Positions 18,634-23,870 of a stretch of DNA of 25,525 bases are shown here, piece by piece. The notes below the pieces were generated by a model. It worked only from the letters and a program-made list of their open reading frames with translations, did no database searches and was not told the DNA's origin. Location of the stretch: the IMG/VR virus record IMGVR_UViG_3300012000_000116, positions 1-25,525 of that record. One strand, 5' to 3'. The first letter of the stretch is position 1, and the number at the start of each line of letters is the position of its first letter. Made by a program: the position numbers and the translations under genes. This DNA is from a virus.

Positions 18634-19578
18634 TCAGATTGCGTTGGCAAACTCTAGAGCAGATTCCAACGCCTTATTATTATCATTGGCATTTTGACCG
18701 AACCACAAACTATCAAGGCGATTATCAGTGGTGCGACCCTTACCATAGTTCAGATATTCATTGAACCCGTTATAGGCGGCCCACCAAGTACCGCGAACAT
18801 TAGCCGCAGTCTGTTTCGGGCCTTCGATACGAGCCAGAATATCATCCATAATATTACGGGTACGAGTCTTAATATCCTCGTCAGCACCCTTAATATTCAG
18901 GACAACCTTAACATACTTCTCAATATCCTTCTGGTTGAAACTCTTGCTAGCAAGGAACCGATACTGTTCCGCAGTAGCCTCAAAACCAGCGTTAATATTA
19001 TCCATAATATCGCGGACTTGTTCCAGATTCTTCTGGCTGGAGCGAGTGTGGCGAATACGGATCAGTTTGCTATCATTATGCTTGTGAGCATACGACAGCG
19101 TGTTCACGCAGACCACGCGAATCGGAGTGTATCCGACACGAATAGCCGTTGTACCGTCGTGACTATTACTCAGCAGGATAAACTTGCTAACCTCATCACC
19201 CGGAACAATCTCGCTATTATCTCGGTTGAGTTGAGCAAGCACCCAGACCTTTTGACCGAGATGCAGCGATCCGGCAGTATGGATCGAACACTCGTTAGCG
19301 TCGAGGAAAGGCTGGAACCAATCAAACGCATCCTTATTCTGGAGCGGAGTATAACGAGGGCCGACAACGCCAAGGATGCTGCCATCGCTCTTGCGATAGG
19401 TCGCACGATGGTTCACAGGCGTACCGTCAACGGTCTGCAAATCCTTCAGACCTACTTCCCAATCCAGACCAGCAGCGACGATAGCATCATTCACATTGAT
19501 ACCCTCGTCAACGCTATTGCCAAGGCCATGCCAAGGCGTCTCACCAACAAACATCATCTTTTCAACAGCAGCAGGCAT
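18634..19578 (-). CDS. DUF932 phage/plasmid-like protein (314 aa)
   Basis: The protein matches the DUF932 (phage/plasmid-like TIGR03299) family over its full length. It opens with TPWHGLG near residue 15, then has YRKSDGSILGVVGPRYTPLQ and NKDAFDWF. SLHLGQKVWVLAQL follows, then NSHDGTTAIRVGYTPIRVVC plus VNTL, and a long C-terminal helical half. Members are abundant in phages and plasmids, but their biochemical role is unproven. GAAGGAG precedes the ATG. The gene is clearly richer in G and C, with C-ending codons, than the small genes at 1-17 kb, suggesting selection for high expression or a different origin. It has its own promoter (19621-19648). Confidence 0.9.
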   Translation of the reverse strand: MPAAVEKMMFVGETPWHGLGNSVDEGINVNDAIVAAGLDWEVGLKDLQTVDGTPVNHRATYRKSDGSILGVVGPRYTPLQNKDAFDWFQPFLDANECSIHTAGSLHLGQKVWVLAQLNRDNSEIVPGDEVSKFILLSNSHDGTTAIRVGYTPIRVVCVNTLSYAHKHNDSKLIRIRHTRSSQKNLEQVRDIMDNINAGFEATAEQYRFLASKSFNQKDIEKYVKVVLNIKGADEDIKTRTRNIMDDILARIEGPKQTAANVRGTWWAAYNGFNEYLNYGKGRTTDNRLDSLWFGQNANDNNKALESALEFANAI

Positions 19579-19620
19579 AACTAACTCCTTCGTGTTTAAC
19601 TTCTTCGTTCCGATGCACTG

Positions 19621-19648
19621 ATTCTACCATCTAGTATCGTCTAGTCAA
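19621..19648 (-). promoter_or_regulatory. Sigma70-type promoter of the DUF932 gene (TTGACT-16-TAGAAT)
   Basis: TTGACT (19648-19643) and TAGAAT (19626-19621) on the minus strand are 16 nt apart; the spacer contains CGATACTA and ends GG. The Gp88-like gene has an almost matching promoter (CGATACTA, TAGAAT) at 23250-23278. Confidence 0.7.
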
Positions 19649-19679
19649 GCGGCAAAACTTGTGAAAAAATTTTTTTGTT

Positions 19680-19745
19680 CTAAGTCATTGATTGGCAAGT
19701 ACTTACGCTTCGGCCGCCGCCACCAACTGGACGTAAGTCCTTTAG
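19680..19745 (-). repeat. Composite hairpin repeat, copy 2
   Basis: On the minus strand CTAAAGGACTTACG is followed by GGCGGCGG, CGTAAGTACTT and CAATGACTTAG. ACTTACG pairs with CGTAAGT across the GC-rich core. The TAA stop codon of the phosphoribosyltransferase gene is its first part. The promoter of the DUF932 gene follows about 30 nt later. Confidence 0.7.
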
Positions 19746-20245
19746 TGATCTAGGTTTAGGAGCGGAACCCCGAGATCACGCTTGCAGAGTTTAGAACCAT
19801 CCTCATCATTACGATAAGCACATTCGTTAGGCAGATAGCAATACACACCAACACAATGAGAACACGAGTATTCATCCTTGATTACTTTTTTAATATGTTT
19901 TACGGTTCCACCAGAACAGATTAAATCGTCTAATATAATATATTGAAAAGGGGCCACTCCCTCGGTACGAAACTCTGAATAGCATTGTTCCCCCTTTCTT
20001 ACCACAACAATATTCTTGTTGAGTAACTCTGCGATTTGTGGAACCACCATCAATCCACTTACACCGCAGCAGGCAATACTATCAAAGTCTTTGGCAATCT
20101 TTCGCAGATCACACACGGCCTTAATAATAATCTTATTTCTAGCCTTATGATTTAAAACGTGACAGGTATGGCTAGCACCCTGAATATATTTTCCTTCTGT
20201 AGTTTTACGAACATCCTCAATCTGATTATTCAAAATATTGGTCAT
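19742..20245 (-). CDS. Type I phosphoribosyltransferase-domain protein (167 aa)
   Basis: IILDDLICSGGT (103-114) is the PRPP-binding loop, with the paired aspartates and the GGT that grips the ribose phosphate. The earlier GVSGLMVVPQIAELLNKNIV and then VVRK segment (61-84) fits the pyrophosphate loop. Enzymes of this fold transfer phosphoribosyl groups to nucleobases in salvage, and some act as regulators. The C-terminal third has several cysteines (C125?, CSHC, CAYR, LCKR) that could bind zinc, unusual for the core fold. A tRNA-like gene ends 6 nt before its ATG, leaving no room for a normal ribosome binding site. Confidence 0.8.
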   Translation of the reverse strand: MTNILNNQIEDVRKTTEGKYIQGASHTCHVLNHKARNKIIIKAVCDLRKIAKDFDSIACCGVSGLMVVPQIAELLNKNIVVVRKGEQCYSEFRTEGVAPFQYIILDDLICSGGTVKHIKKVIKDEYSCSHCVGVYCYLPNECAYRNDEDGSKLCKRDLGVPLLNLDH

Positions 20246-20251
20246 AAAAAC

Positions 20252-20340
20252 GATGGACGGCCGGATTCGAACCGACTAAGAAAGGAAAGATAAAGCGATA
20301 TGCTTATAATAGAATACTTGTCCCACCAAGTTGCATCCAT
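20252..20340 (-). tRNA. tRNA-like gene, anticodon arm degenerate
   Basis: The minus strand gives a 7-bp acceptor (ATGGATG with CGTCCAT, one wobble), a 4-5-bp D stem (CTTG/CAAG) and a perfect T arm (GTCGG-TTCGAAT-CCGGC). Total length is 89 nt, as in class II tRNAs. The 40 nt between D and T arms contain only an AAGC...GCTT type hairpin, and no normal 7-nt anticodon loop can be placed. It lies between the acidic-protein gene and the phosphoribosyltransferase gene on one transcript. It may be a decayed tRNA or a tRNA mimic. Confidence 0.55.
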
Positions 20341-20354
20341 CAGACGAGAAAGGG

Positions 20355-20522
20355 CTATTCGTTATCTAGTTCATCCACTACATTATGATAATAGTGTTCG
20401 TACTCTTTTTCATCCTCAAAATCATCATAATCTGGTTCGTCAGAATAGTCAGCATAATCATAGAGTTCTTCTGAATCTTCCACAATACGATCATAATCAA
20501 ACTCATATTCATTTTCAAACAT
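20355..20522 (-). CDS. Extremely acidic, tyrosine-rich protein (55 aa)
   Basis: With the ATG at 20522 (AAGGAG upstream) the protein has 13 Glu, 12 Asp and 9 Tyr in 55 residues, against only one Arg and one Lys. It starts MFENEYEFDYDRIVEDSEEL. The composition is that of DNA-mimic proteins that phages use against host nucleases or repressors, but no fold is recognised and other acidic roles are possible. Its promoter is at 20545-20572. A longer start at 20603 would read through that promoter and the tRNA-Lys gene. Confidence 0.7.
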   Translation of the reverse strand: MFENEYEFDYDRIVEDSEELYDYADYSDEPDYDDFEDEKEYEHYYHNVVDELDNE

Positions 20523-20544
20523 AGCCACTTTCTCCTTTTCCACT

Positions 20545-20572
20545 ATCATACACCAACGAACACGATTGTCAA
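20545..20572 (-). promoter_or_regulatory. Promoter of the acidic-protein gene (TTGACA-16-TATGAT)
   Basis: TTGACA (20572-20567) begins 2 nt after the tRNA-Lys 3' end, and TATGAT (20550-20545) lies 16 nt further. The spacer ends TTGGTG. It drives the acidic-protein gene, the tRNA-like gene and probably the phosphoribosyltransferase gene. Confidence 0.7.
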
Positions 20573-20573
20573 G

Positions 20574-20644
20574 TAGGGGCCGAAGGTAACGCTCCTTCTT
20601 CAATAGATTAAAAGTCTATTGCATCACTTTAATGCTTGACCCCC
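20574..20644 (-). tRNA. tRNA-Lys (anticodon TTT), divergent
   Basis: The acceptor GGGGGTC pairs with GGCCCCT, the D stem is GCAT/ATGC, the anticodon stem is ATAGA/TCTAT with loop CTTTTAA (anticodon TTT), and the T stem is GAAGG/CCTTC. The T loop is AGCGTTA rather than TTCRANN, and position 8 is A, so standard search tools may miss it. It has its own perfect-hexamer promoter at 20657-20684. Confidence 0.7.
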
Positions 20645-20656
20645 GCGAGGAAATCC

Positions 20657-20684
20657 ATTATACCAAGTATTATCGGTTTGTCAA
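20657..20684 (-). promoter_or_regulatory. Consensus promoter for tRNA-Lys (TTGACA-16-TATAAT)
   Basis: Perfect TTGACA (20684-20679) and TATAAT (20662-20657) on the minus strand, 16 nt apart, with CGATA at spacer positions 4-8 and GG before the -10. The predicted start is about 6 nt before the tRNA 5' end. R-element copy 5 ends 17 nt upstream. Confidence 0.8.
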
Positions 20685-20700
20685 GACCAAAAACTTGAAT

Positions 20701-20749
20701 CTTTCGCTGACTATCGCCAAGACTGCAAATCCGAAGGATAGGGTAAAAC
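20701..20749 (-). repeat. R-element copy 5 (49 nt)
   Basis: Begins GTTTTACCC at the 3' end of tRNA-Trp and ends AGTCAGCGAAAG, followed 17 nt later by the tRNA-Lys promoter; hairpin ATCC-ttc-GGAT. It separates two tRNA genes. Confidence 0.75.
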
Positions 20750-20819
20750 AAAGGCGGAGGGAATCGAACCCTCATCTACGGTTTTGGAGACCGTCATTCT
20801 ACCGTTGAACTACGCCAAT
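20749..20819 (-). tRNA. tRNA-Trp (anticodon CCA)
   Basis: D stem GTTC/GAAT, anticodon stem ACGGT/ACCGT with loop CTCCAAA (anticodon CCA) and T arm GAGGG-TTCGATT-CCCTC are all standard. The acceptor ATTGGCG/CGCCTTT has two T-T mismatches at positions 2 and 3, which is odd. The 3' end runs straight into R-element copy 5. Confidence 0.85.
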
Positions 20820-20853
20820 GTTCGTAACTCAGACCGTCAGCCTCCGGTTTGCT

Positions 20854-20881
20854 ATCATACTCTATTATCGACAAGAAGCAA
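20854..20881 (-). promoter_or_regulatory. Promoter for tRNA-Trp (TTGCTT-16-TATGAT)
   Basis: TTGCTT (20881-20876) and TATGAT (20859-20854) on the minus strand are 16 nt apart, with CGATA at spacer positions 6-10 exactly as in the promoters at 983 and 2811. It lies about 35 nt upstream of tRNA-Trp. Confidence 0.6.
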
Positions 20882-20899
20882 GTGAATTCTTTAGTTTTT

Positions 20900-20964
20900 C
20901 TAAGTCTAATCGTACCAAGCACTTATAACTATATCGCGCCGCCATATTTTACCTAAGTCCTTTA
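20900..20964 (-). repeat. Composite hairpin repeat, copy 3
   Basis: Minus-strand arms TAAAGGACTTAGG, core GGCGGCGCG flanked by TAT/ATA, then TAAGTGCTTGG...TAGACTTAG. It lies between tRNA-Gly and the promoter of tRNA-Trp. Confidence 0.65.
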
Positions 20965-20970
20965 TCTATA

Positions 20971-21041
20971 AGCGGATAGAGAGAATCGAACTCTCGTCAA
21001 CTGATTGGAAATCAGTGGCTCTACCATTGAGCTACATCCGC
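20971..21041 (-). tRNA. tRNA-Gly (anticodon TCC)
   Basis: Acceptor GCGGATG/TATCCGC, D stem GCTC/GAGC, anticodon stem ACTGA/TCAGT with loop TTTCCAA (anticodon TCC) and T arm GAGAG-TTCGATT-CTCTC are all well formed. It is the last gene of a five-tRNA run. No CCA is encoded. Confidence 0.92.
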
Positions 21042-21044
21042 AAA

Positions 21045-21131
21045 CGGAATCTGAGGGATTCGAACCCCCGGAGGATTTTAACCCTCGGCGGTTTAGTAAA
21101 CCGCTGCCTTAAACCACTCGGCCAAGATTCC
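21045..21131 (-). tRNA. tRNA-Ser (anticodon ACT, unusual)
   Basis: An 87-nt class II tRNA: acceptor GGAATCT/AGATTCC, anticodon stem GCGGT/ACCGC with loop TTACTAA, long variable arm GAGG...CCTC, T arm GGGGG-TTCGAAT-CCCTC. The anticodon reads ACT, where bacterial tRNA-Ser for AGY codons nearly always has GCT, so base 34 is A instead of G. The class II variable arm supports serine identity. Confidence 0.85.
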
Positions 21132-21134
21132 AAA

Positions 21135-21206
21135 CTGGCTCGGTAGGACTCGAACCTACAACCGGGCGGTTAACAGCCGCCAGCTCGACCATTGAGCTAC
21201 GAGCCA
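21135..21206 (-). tRNA. tRNA-Asn (anticodon GTT)
   Basis: Acceptor TGGCTCG/CGAGCCA, D stem GCTC/GAGC, anticodon stem GGCGG/CCGCC with loop CTGTTAA (GTT), T arm GTAGG-TTCGAGT-CCTAC. It follows 3 nt after tRNA-Gln on the same transcript. Confidence 0.93.
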
Positions 21207-21209
21207 ATA

Positions 21210-21280
21210 TTCCGGGACTACGATTTGAACGTAGAATAAAGGATCCAAAGTCCTCTGTGATACCGTTTCACCATCCCGGA
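21210..21280 (-). tRNA. tRNA-Gln (anticodon TTG)
   Basis: Acceptor TCCGGGA/TCCCGGA, anticodon stem GAGGA/TCCTT with loop CTTTGGA (TTG), T arm CTACG-TTCAAAT-CGTAG. A UUG anticodon reads CAA. It is separated from tRNA-Thr by one base. Confidence 0.9.
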
Positions 21281-21281
21281 G

Positions 21282-21353
21282 AGCCGACAGAGGGAATCGA
21301 ACCCCCGACAGGTTGTTTACAAAACAACTACTCTACCACTGAGTTACGTCGGC
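21282..21353 (-). tRNA. tRNA-Thr (anticodon TGT)
   Basis: Acceptor GCCGACG/TGTCGGC, D stem ACTC/GAGT, anticodon stem GTTGT/ACAAC with loop TTTGTAA (TGT), T arm CGGGGG-type stem with TTCGATT. It begins 2 nt after the stop codon of the membrane-protein gene 21356-21556, so gene and tRNAs are likely one transcript. Confidence 0.92.
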
Positions 21354-21355
21354 AA

Positions 21356-21556
21356 TCATTCATTCATCCCTTTAAGGATTCCAACAATAACAGCCACTCC
21401 AAATAAAATACCCAAACCACCAGCACTAAAACACGCTGATACAATCATAAATCCAAGAACTATCATTACTAAAGTGCCACAACCATTATTATCTGATGGT
21501 GGTAATCGTCTGGCATCTCTACCAGCGTCTCGCCAAAGTCCATACGGGAAATACAT
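21356..21556 (-). CDS. Glycine-rich small membrane protein (66 aa)
   Basis: The N-terminal part is polar (MYFPYGLWRDAGRDARRLPP). It is followed by a long hydrophobic segment (TLVMIVLGFMIVSACFSAGG then LGILFGVAVIVGILKG, about 28-63) that could form two close helices. The promoter at 21570-21598 gives it a very short leader. It is followed at once by five tRNA genes. Function unknown. Confidence 0.7.
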   Translation of the reverse strand: MYFPYGLWRDAGRDARRLPPSDNNGCGTLVMIVLGFMIVSACFSAGGLGILFGVAVIVGILKGMNE

Positions 21557-21569
21557 ATTTCACCTAAAT

Positions 21570-21598
21570 ATCATACTCGTTACGCCATAGTTTGTCAA
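21570..21598 (-). promoter_or_regulatory. Promoter for the membrane gene and tRNA run (TTGACA-17-TATGAT)
   Basis: TTGACA (21598-21593) and TATGAT (21575-21570) on the minus strand are 17 nt apart; the promoter overlaps the stop codon of 21595-21951. It probably drives the membrane protein and tRNA-Thr, -Gln, -Asn, -Ser and -Gly. Confidence 0.65.
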
Positions 21599-21951
21599 TA
21601 GCGTTTCGTGTACGGAGCCGCTTGGGCCTGTTGTCCATAGTTGTATCTCGGTATTCCTTGTGTCCCGTAGGCACTTCCCACGGTTTCTTGACCTTGATTT
21701 TGATAACTTTGCGGCGTCGTGGAATATCGTCGTTGTTCTGGAGCGTAATCATGCCATTGTCCGTTTTCGTGAAGATAAAATACTTTGTCTACATTAGGAT
21801 CGTAAGCCATTAAACAATATTGTATAGGATGCTTTACTGGCGTCAAATGCTTTTGTATTATGGGTATTTTGATATCACCCTTTTGATAATCCTTTAATCC
21901 AGTATACGCTAGCCCTAAGACAGCAACCACTACGCCAATCCATTGTATCAT
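21595..21951 (-). CDS. Membrane-anchored protein with Gln/Tyr-rich tail (118 aa)
   Basis: The start at ATG 21951 (MIQWIGVVVAVLGLAYTGLK) is set by AAAGGA 6-11 nt upstream; earlier in-frame starts lie in promoter-like DNA. One N-terminal transmembrane helix or uncleaved signal is followed by a soluble region. The C-terminus is low-complexity and rich in Q, Y and G (PQSYQNQGQETVGSAYGTQG, then NYGQQAQAAPYTKRY). No known family. The tail resembles disordered, adhesive or virion-associated segments. Confidence 0.65.
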   Translation of the reverse strand: MIQWIGVVVAVLGLAYTGLKDYQKGDIKIPIIQKHLTPVKHPIQYCLMAYDPNVDKVFYLHENGQWHDYAPEQRRYSTTPQSYQNQGQETVGSAYGTQGIPRYNYGQQAQAAPYTKRY

Positions 21952-22022
21952 ACCATTTCCTTTTGTCAATCGTCGCTTCATAGATAGTTTATCGACCACG
22001 ACGAGAAAAAACTTTAATCGTT

Positions 22023-22090
22023 CCTAAGTCATTGATTTGCAAGTACTTAGGATTAGATGGCCGGGCCGCCCTTGTCCTAAGTCGTTTAGG
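22023..22090 (-). repeat. Composite hairpin repeat, copy 4
   Basis: Minus-strand ACTTAGGA and TCCTAAGT pair perfectly (8 bp) around a GGGCGGCCCGGCC core. CCTAAGT...ACTTAGG then forms a second perfect 7-bp stem using the same central arm, so the two hairpins are alternatives. It lies between 22106-22348 and 21595-21951. Confidence 0.75.
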
Positions 22091-22105
22091 ATCAAGGGGT
22101 TACGA

Positions 22106-22348
22106 TTATTCATTATCGTCGCGGCTTAGTTCCCATCCTGCGGCTCTCACAATACTTTTTGTAGAGATTACATTAGTTTTAGAATCAGCACTAATATAGT
22201 CTCTATATCCACGTTCATCAGCATAAAAATATTCATCAATAATATCAAACTTATTAGTCATTAGCAGTCCCGTGATACTAGCCTCAAGAGCATCCTTACG
22301 ACTAATAACAACTTCAAGAGTATTACTCTTTACATAAAACTTAGGCAT
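22106..22348 (-). CDS. Conserved phage protein with ADERGYRDYISADS pattern (80 aa)
   Basis: MPKFYVKSNTLEVVISRKDA, a helix with LLMTNKFDI, then ADERGYRDYISADSK and a C-terminal STKSIVRAAGWEL. The order (Y-V-x-S-x-x-LEVVI, K-FDI, ERG-Y, sxxIxRAAGWE) is a short family seen in many phages, of unknown role. It overlaps the zinc-ribbon gene by 8 nt (ATGCCTAA). Confidence 0.75.
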   Translation of the reverse strand: MPKFYVKSNTLEVVISRKDALEASITGLLMTNKFDIIDEYFYADERGYRDYISADSKTNVISTKSIVRAAGWELSRDDNE

Positions 22349-22514
22349 GGTTCATCTCCGTTCCCAAATACTTCATATCCTCATCACAATCCGCACAAAC
22401 CGGCGTACCAGTATCTTGATACCACCACGGCGTTACATTGATTTCATCCTCACAAGAAACACAACGCCAAACGTGACGGATTTTAGTATCATCAATAACT
22501 TGCCAGATTTCCAT
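22341..22514 (-). CDS. Small zinc-ribbon protein (57 aa)
   Basis: WRCVSCEDEINVTPWWYQDT then GTPVCADCDEDMKYLGTEM gives CxxC pairs at C18/C21 and C40/C43. Around them W-x-x-x-x-G-x-PxC and a final M-x-x-x-x-TEM pattern match a small zinc-ribbon family of phages and cyanobacteria. GGAG lies 6 nt before the ATG. It follows the Gp88-like gene closely and is joined to 22106-22348 by an 8-nt overlap. Confidence 0.8.
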   Translation of the reverse strand: MEIWQVIDDTKIRHVWRCVSCEDEINVTPWWYQDTGTPVCADCDEDMKYLGTEMNHA

Positions 22515-22522
22515 GATAACTC

Positions 22523-23227
22523 CTAGTGGGCAGGAAAGAGAACATTAGCCAGACCGCGAACACACAAGTCACACGATATACTATCCTTCGTGCCAGTGCA
22601 AGTAATAACAGACCGACCACGACGAATCTCGGGACAAGTTACAAACTTTGTGCCGTTCAGCACAACCAGTTTCGGCAAAGATTTACGCCAAGCCTCGGCC
22701 TTGATTTTGCTCTTGGGTCGCTTGGGTGCAATCTTCATATCGCTATCACACCATGCAAACTTTTTGAAACCTTGTGCAAGAGCCTCACCCATATCATTAT
22801 CATCATGCACACTAGCATATACATTCATATACTTTTCCAGACTAACAAGCCGGGAATCGTAGATATGAGTATAAAACCACATATCGGGCAGCGTGTCACC
22901 ATCGGCAAGAATACTCTCACACGCCCACGTTACATTAGCAACATAGTCTAGGTCAAGTTCGCCATTGAGAAACCAGTCGCCACGCTCATGCCAGCGAATA
23001 GACTTTTTACGCTTTTTGGCGTCCAGAATCATAGCACGGATTTTGTTTTTCTCCGTGACTACGTTAGCAAAACCAGCAACGCGAGCATTTTTATACTGAT
23101 TCTCGGTAGCCTCGGCATAGCATCCATTATTGAGATAGTCACAGTCTGGAGGGCAAGTATCGCCAACCGGACGCGAAACCACAATGCAACCCTTACCCAA
23201 CTTATCGTTACCGTCTGCTGTTTTCAT
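22523..23227 (-). CDS. Gp88-like phage protein (234 aa)
   Basis: The N-terminal KLGKGCIVVSRPVGDTCPPD followed by CDYLNNGCYAEA places cysteines at C14, C25, C29 and C36. A central RWHERGDWFLNGELDLDY and a C-terminal VITCTGTKDSISCDLCVRG with three more cysteines complete the pattern. This is the gene product 88 family (PF17338-like) known from mycobacteriophages and other phages. The invariant Cys/His positions suggest metal or iron-sulfur binding, but the function is not established. The gene is more GC-rich, with C-ending codons, than those at 1-17 kb, like DUF932, and has its own promoter. Confidence 0.88.
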   Translation of the reverse strand: MKTADGNDKLGKGCIVVSRPVGDTCPPDCDYLNNGCYAEATENQYKNARVAGFANVVTEKNKIRAMILDAKKRKKSIRWHERGDWFLNGELDLDYVANVTWACESILADGDTLPDMWFYTHIYDSRLVSLEKYMNVYASVHDDNDMGEALAQGFKKFAWCDSDMKIAPKRPKSKIKAEAWRKSLPKLVVLNGTKFVTCPEIRRGRSVITCTGTKDSISCDLCVRGLANVLFPAH

Positions 23228-23249
23228 GGCTTTCTCCCTTGGTCTACCG

Positions 23250-23278
23250 ATTCTACATTATAGTATCGGCACGGTCAA
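23250..23278 (-). promoter_or_regulatory. Promoter of the Gp88-like gene (TTGACC-17-TAGAAT)
   Basis: TTGACC (23278-23273) and TAGAAT (23255-23250) on the minus strand are 17 nt apart. The spacer contains CGATACTA, as in the DUF932 promoter. A composite repeat (23309-23374) lies about 30 nt upstream, the same arrangement as at 19621/19680. Confidence 0.65.
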
Positions 23279-23308
23279 GCGAAAAACTGTGATAAAAATA
23301 TTTTTGTT

Positions 23309-23374
23309 GTAAATCCTTGTGGCATCAGCACTTAGAGCAAAACCGGCCCTCCGAATTCGTCATAAGTCCTTATG
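23309..23374 (-). repeat. Composite hairpin repeat, copy 5
   Basis: Minus-strand TAAGTTATT...AAGGACTTATG, core GGAGGGCCGG, then TAAGTGCTG...AAGGATTTACA. The GC core and both hairpins are more degenerate than in other copies. It separates tRNA-Asp from the Gp88-like gene's promoter. Confidence 0.6.
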
Positions 23375-23388
23375 CTTCAATAACTTAG

Positions 23389-23462
23389 CGAGAGCGACGG
23401 GACTCGAACCCGCAACCTCTAGCGTGACAGGCTAGCGATCTAACCGATTGATCTACGCTCCC
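23389..23462 (-). tRNA. tRNA-Asp (anticodon GTC)
   Basis: Acceptor GGGAGCG/CGCTCTC, D stem GATC/GATC, anticodon stem CTAGC/GCTAG with loop CTGTCAC (GTC), T arm GCGGG-TTCGAGT-CCCGT. Its first ten bases also encode the end and the TAG stop codon of the HNH gene, so tRNA and coding sequence overlap. Confidence 0.92.
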
Positions 23463-23833
23463 GAATTATAAATTATGATACCAGCATGTATTTCACTATG
23501 ACAATTTTTACATACTAATATACATTTATCTAATTCTTTTTTTATTTTAGTTTCATTTTTAGAGAATGACGTATTCTTTATCTTACTTATATTAAAATCT
23601 TTTTTAGATGGATGAATATGATGAAAATCTAAAGATCCAATATATTTATTATATCCACATATAATACAAGAACTACCCTTATATTCAACACATTTTGCCT
23701 TAAAGGCTCTCTGTCGATCTAGAGTATTCTGATGATTACACTTCCTACAATAACTTTGTATTTTCCCCTTACGATTACCAGATTTTACCTTATATGGTTT
23801 CTTTTCTATTTGACCACATTTTACGCATTTCAT
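23453..23833 (-). CDS. HNH endonuclease, probably a free-standing homing type (126 aa)
   Basis: Zinc-finger pairs CVKC (3-6), CRKC (29-32) and CIIC (56-59) precede the HNH core GSLDFHHIHPSKKDF (66-80), LVCKNCHSEIH (106-116). C108/C111 and the terminal H116 complete the metal and catalytic site. It is very AT-rich, lies between two tRNA genes, and its last four codons plus stop are part of the tRNA-Asp sequence, as expected of a mobile endonuclease. A perfect 9-bp hairpin (23844-23870) precedes its ribosome binding site GAGG. Confidence 0.85.
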   Translation of the reverse strand: MKCVKCGQIEKKPYKVKSGNRKGKIQSYCRKCNHQNTLDRQRAFKAKCVEYKGSSCIICGYNKYIGSLDFHHIHPSKKDFNISKIKNTSFSKNETKIKKELDKCILVCKNCHSEIHAGIIIYNSGA

Positions 23834-23843
23834 ATTTTACCTC

Positions 23844-23870
23844 ATGGATAGAATCTAAATATCTATCCAT
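23844..23870 (-). promoter_or_regulatory. 5'-leader hairpin of the HNH gene
   Basis: ATGGATAGA and TCTATCCAT pair perfectly (9 bp, 9-nt loop) just upstream of GAGG and the HNH start codon. A TATAAT (23871-23876, preceded by GGTG) starts next to it, so the hairpin forms the 5' end of the mRNA. It could stabilise the message or control translation timing, as known for some T4 homing endonuclease genes. Confidence 0.6.

Noticed and set aside
18694-19584. Long plus-strand open frame of about 296 codons
   Set aside because: It is the complement of the DUF932 gene, whose protein family match is clear; the antisense product has no recognisable features.
19680-19745. Composite repeats as integron attC sites
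   Set aside because: They follow genes like cassettes, but the conserved GTTRRRY/RYYYAAC ends are missing and no integrase gene is in the window.
21564-21752. Minus-strand frame of 62 codons overlapping 21595-21951
   Set aside because: It lies in another frame of a gene with a transmembrane start and a good ribosome binding site, and its 3' end runs through the promoter at 21570-21598.
21942-21969. TTGACA-16-TACAAT in 21595-21951
   Set aside because: The -10 would lie downstream of the preferred start codon, so it cannot serve this gene, and no other gene needs it.
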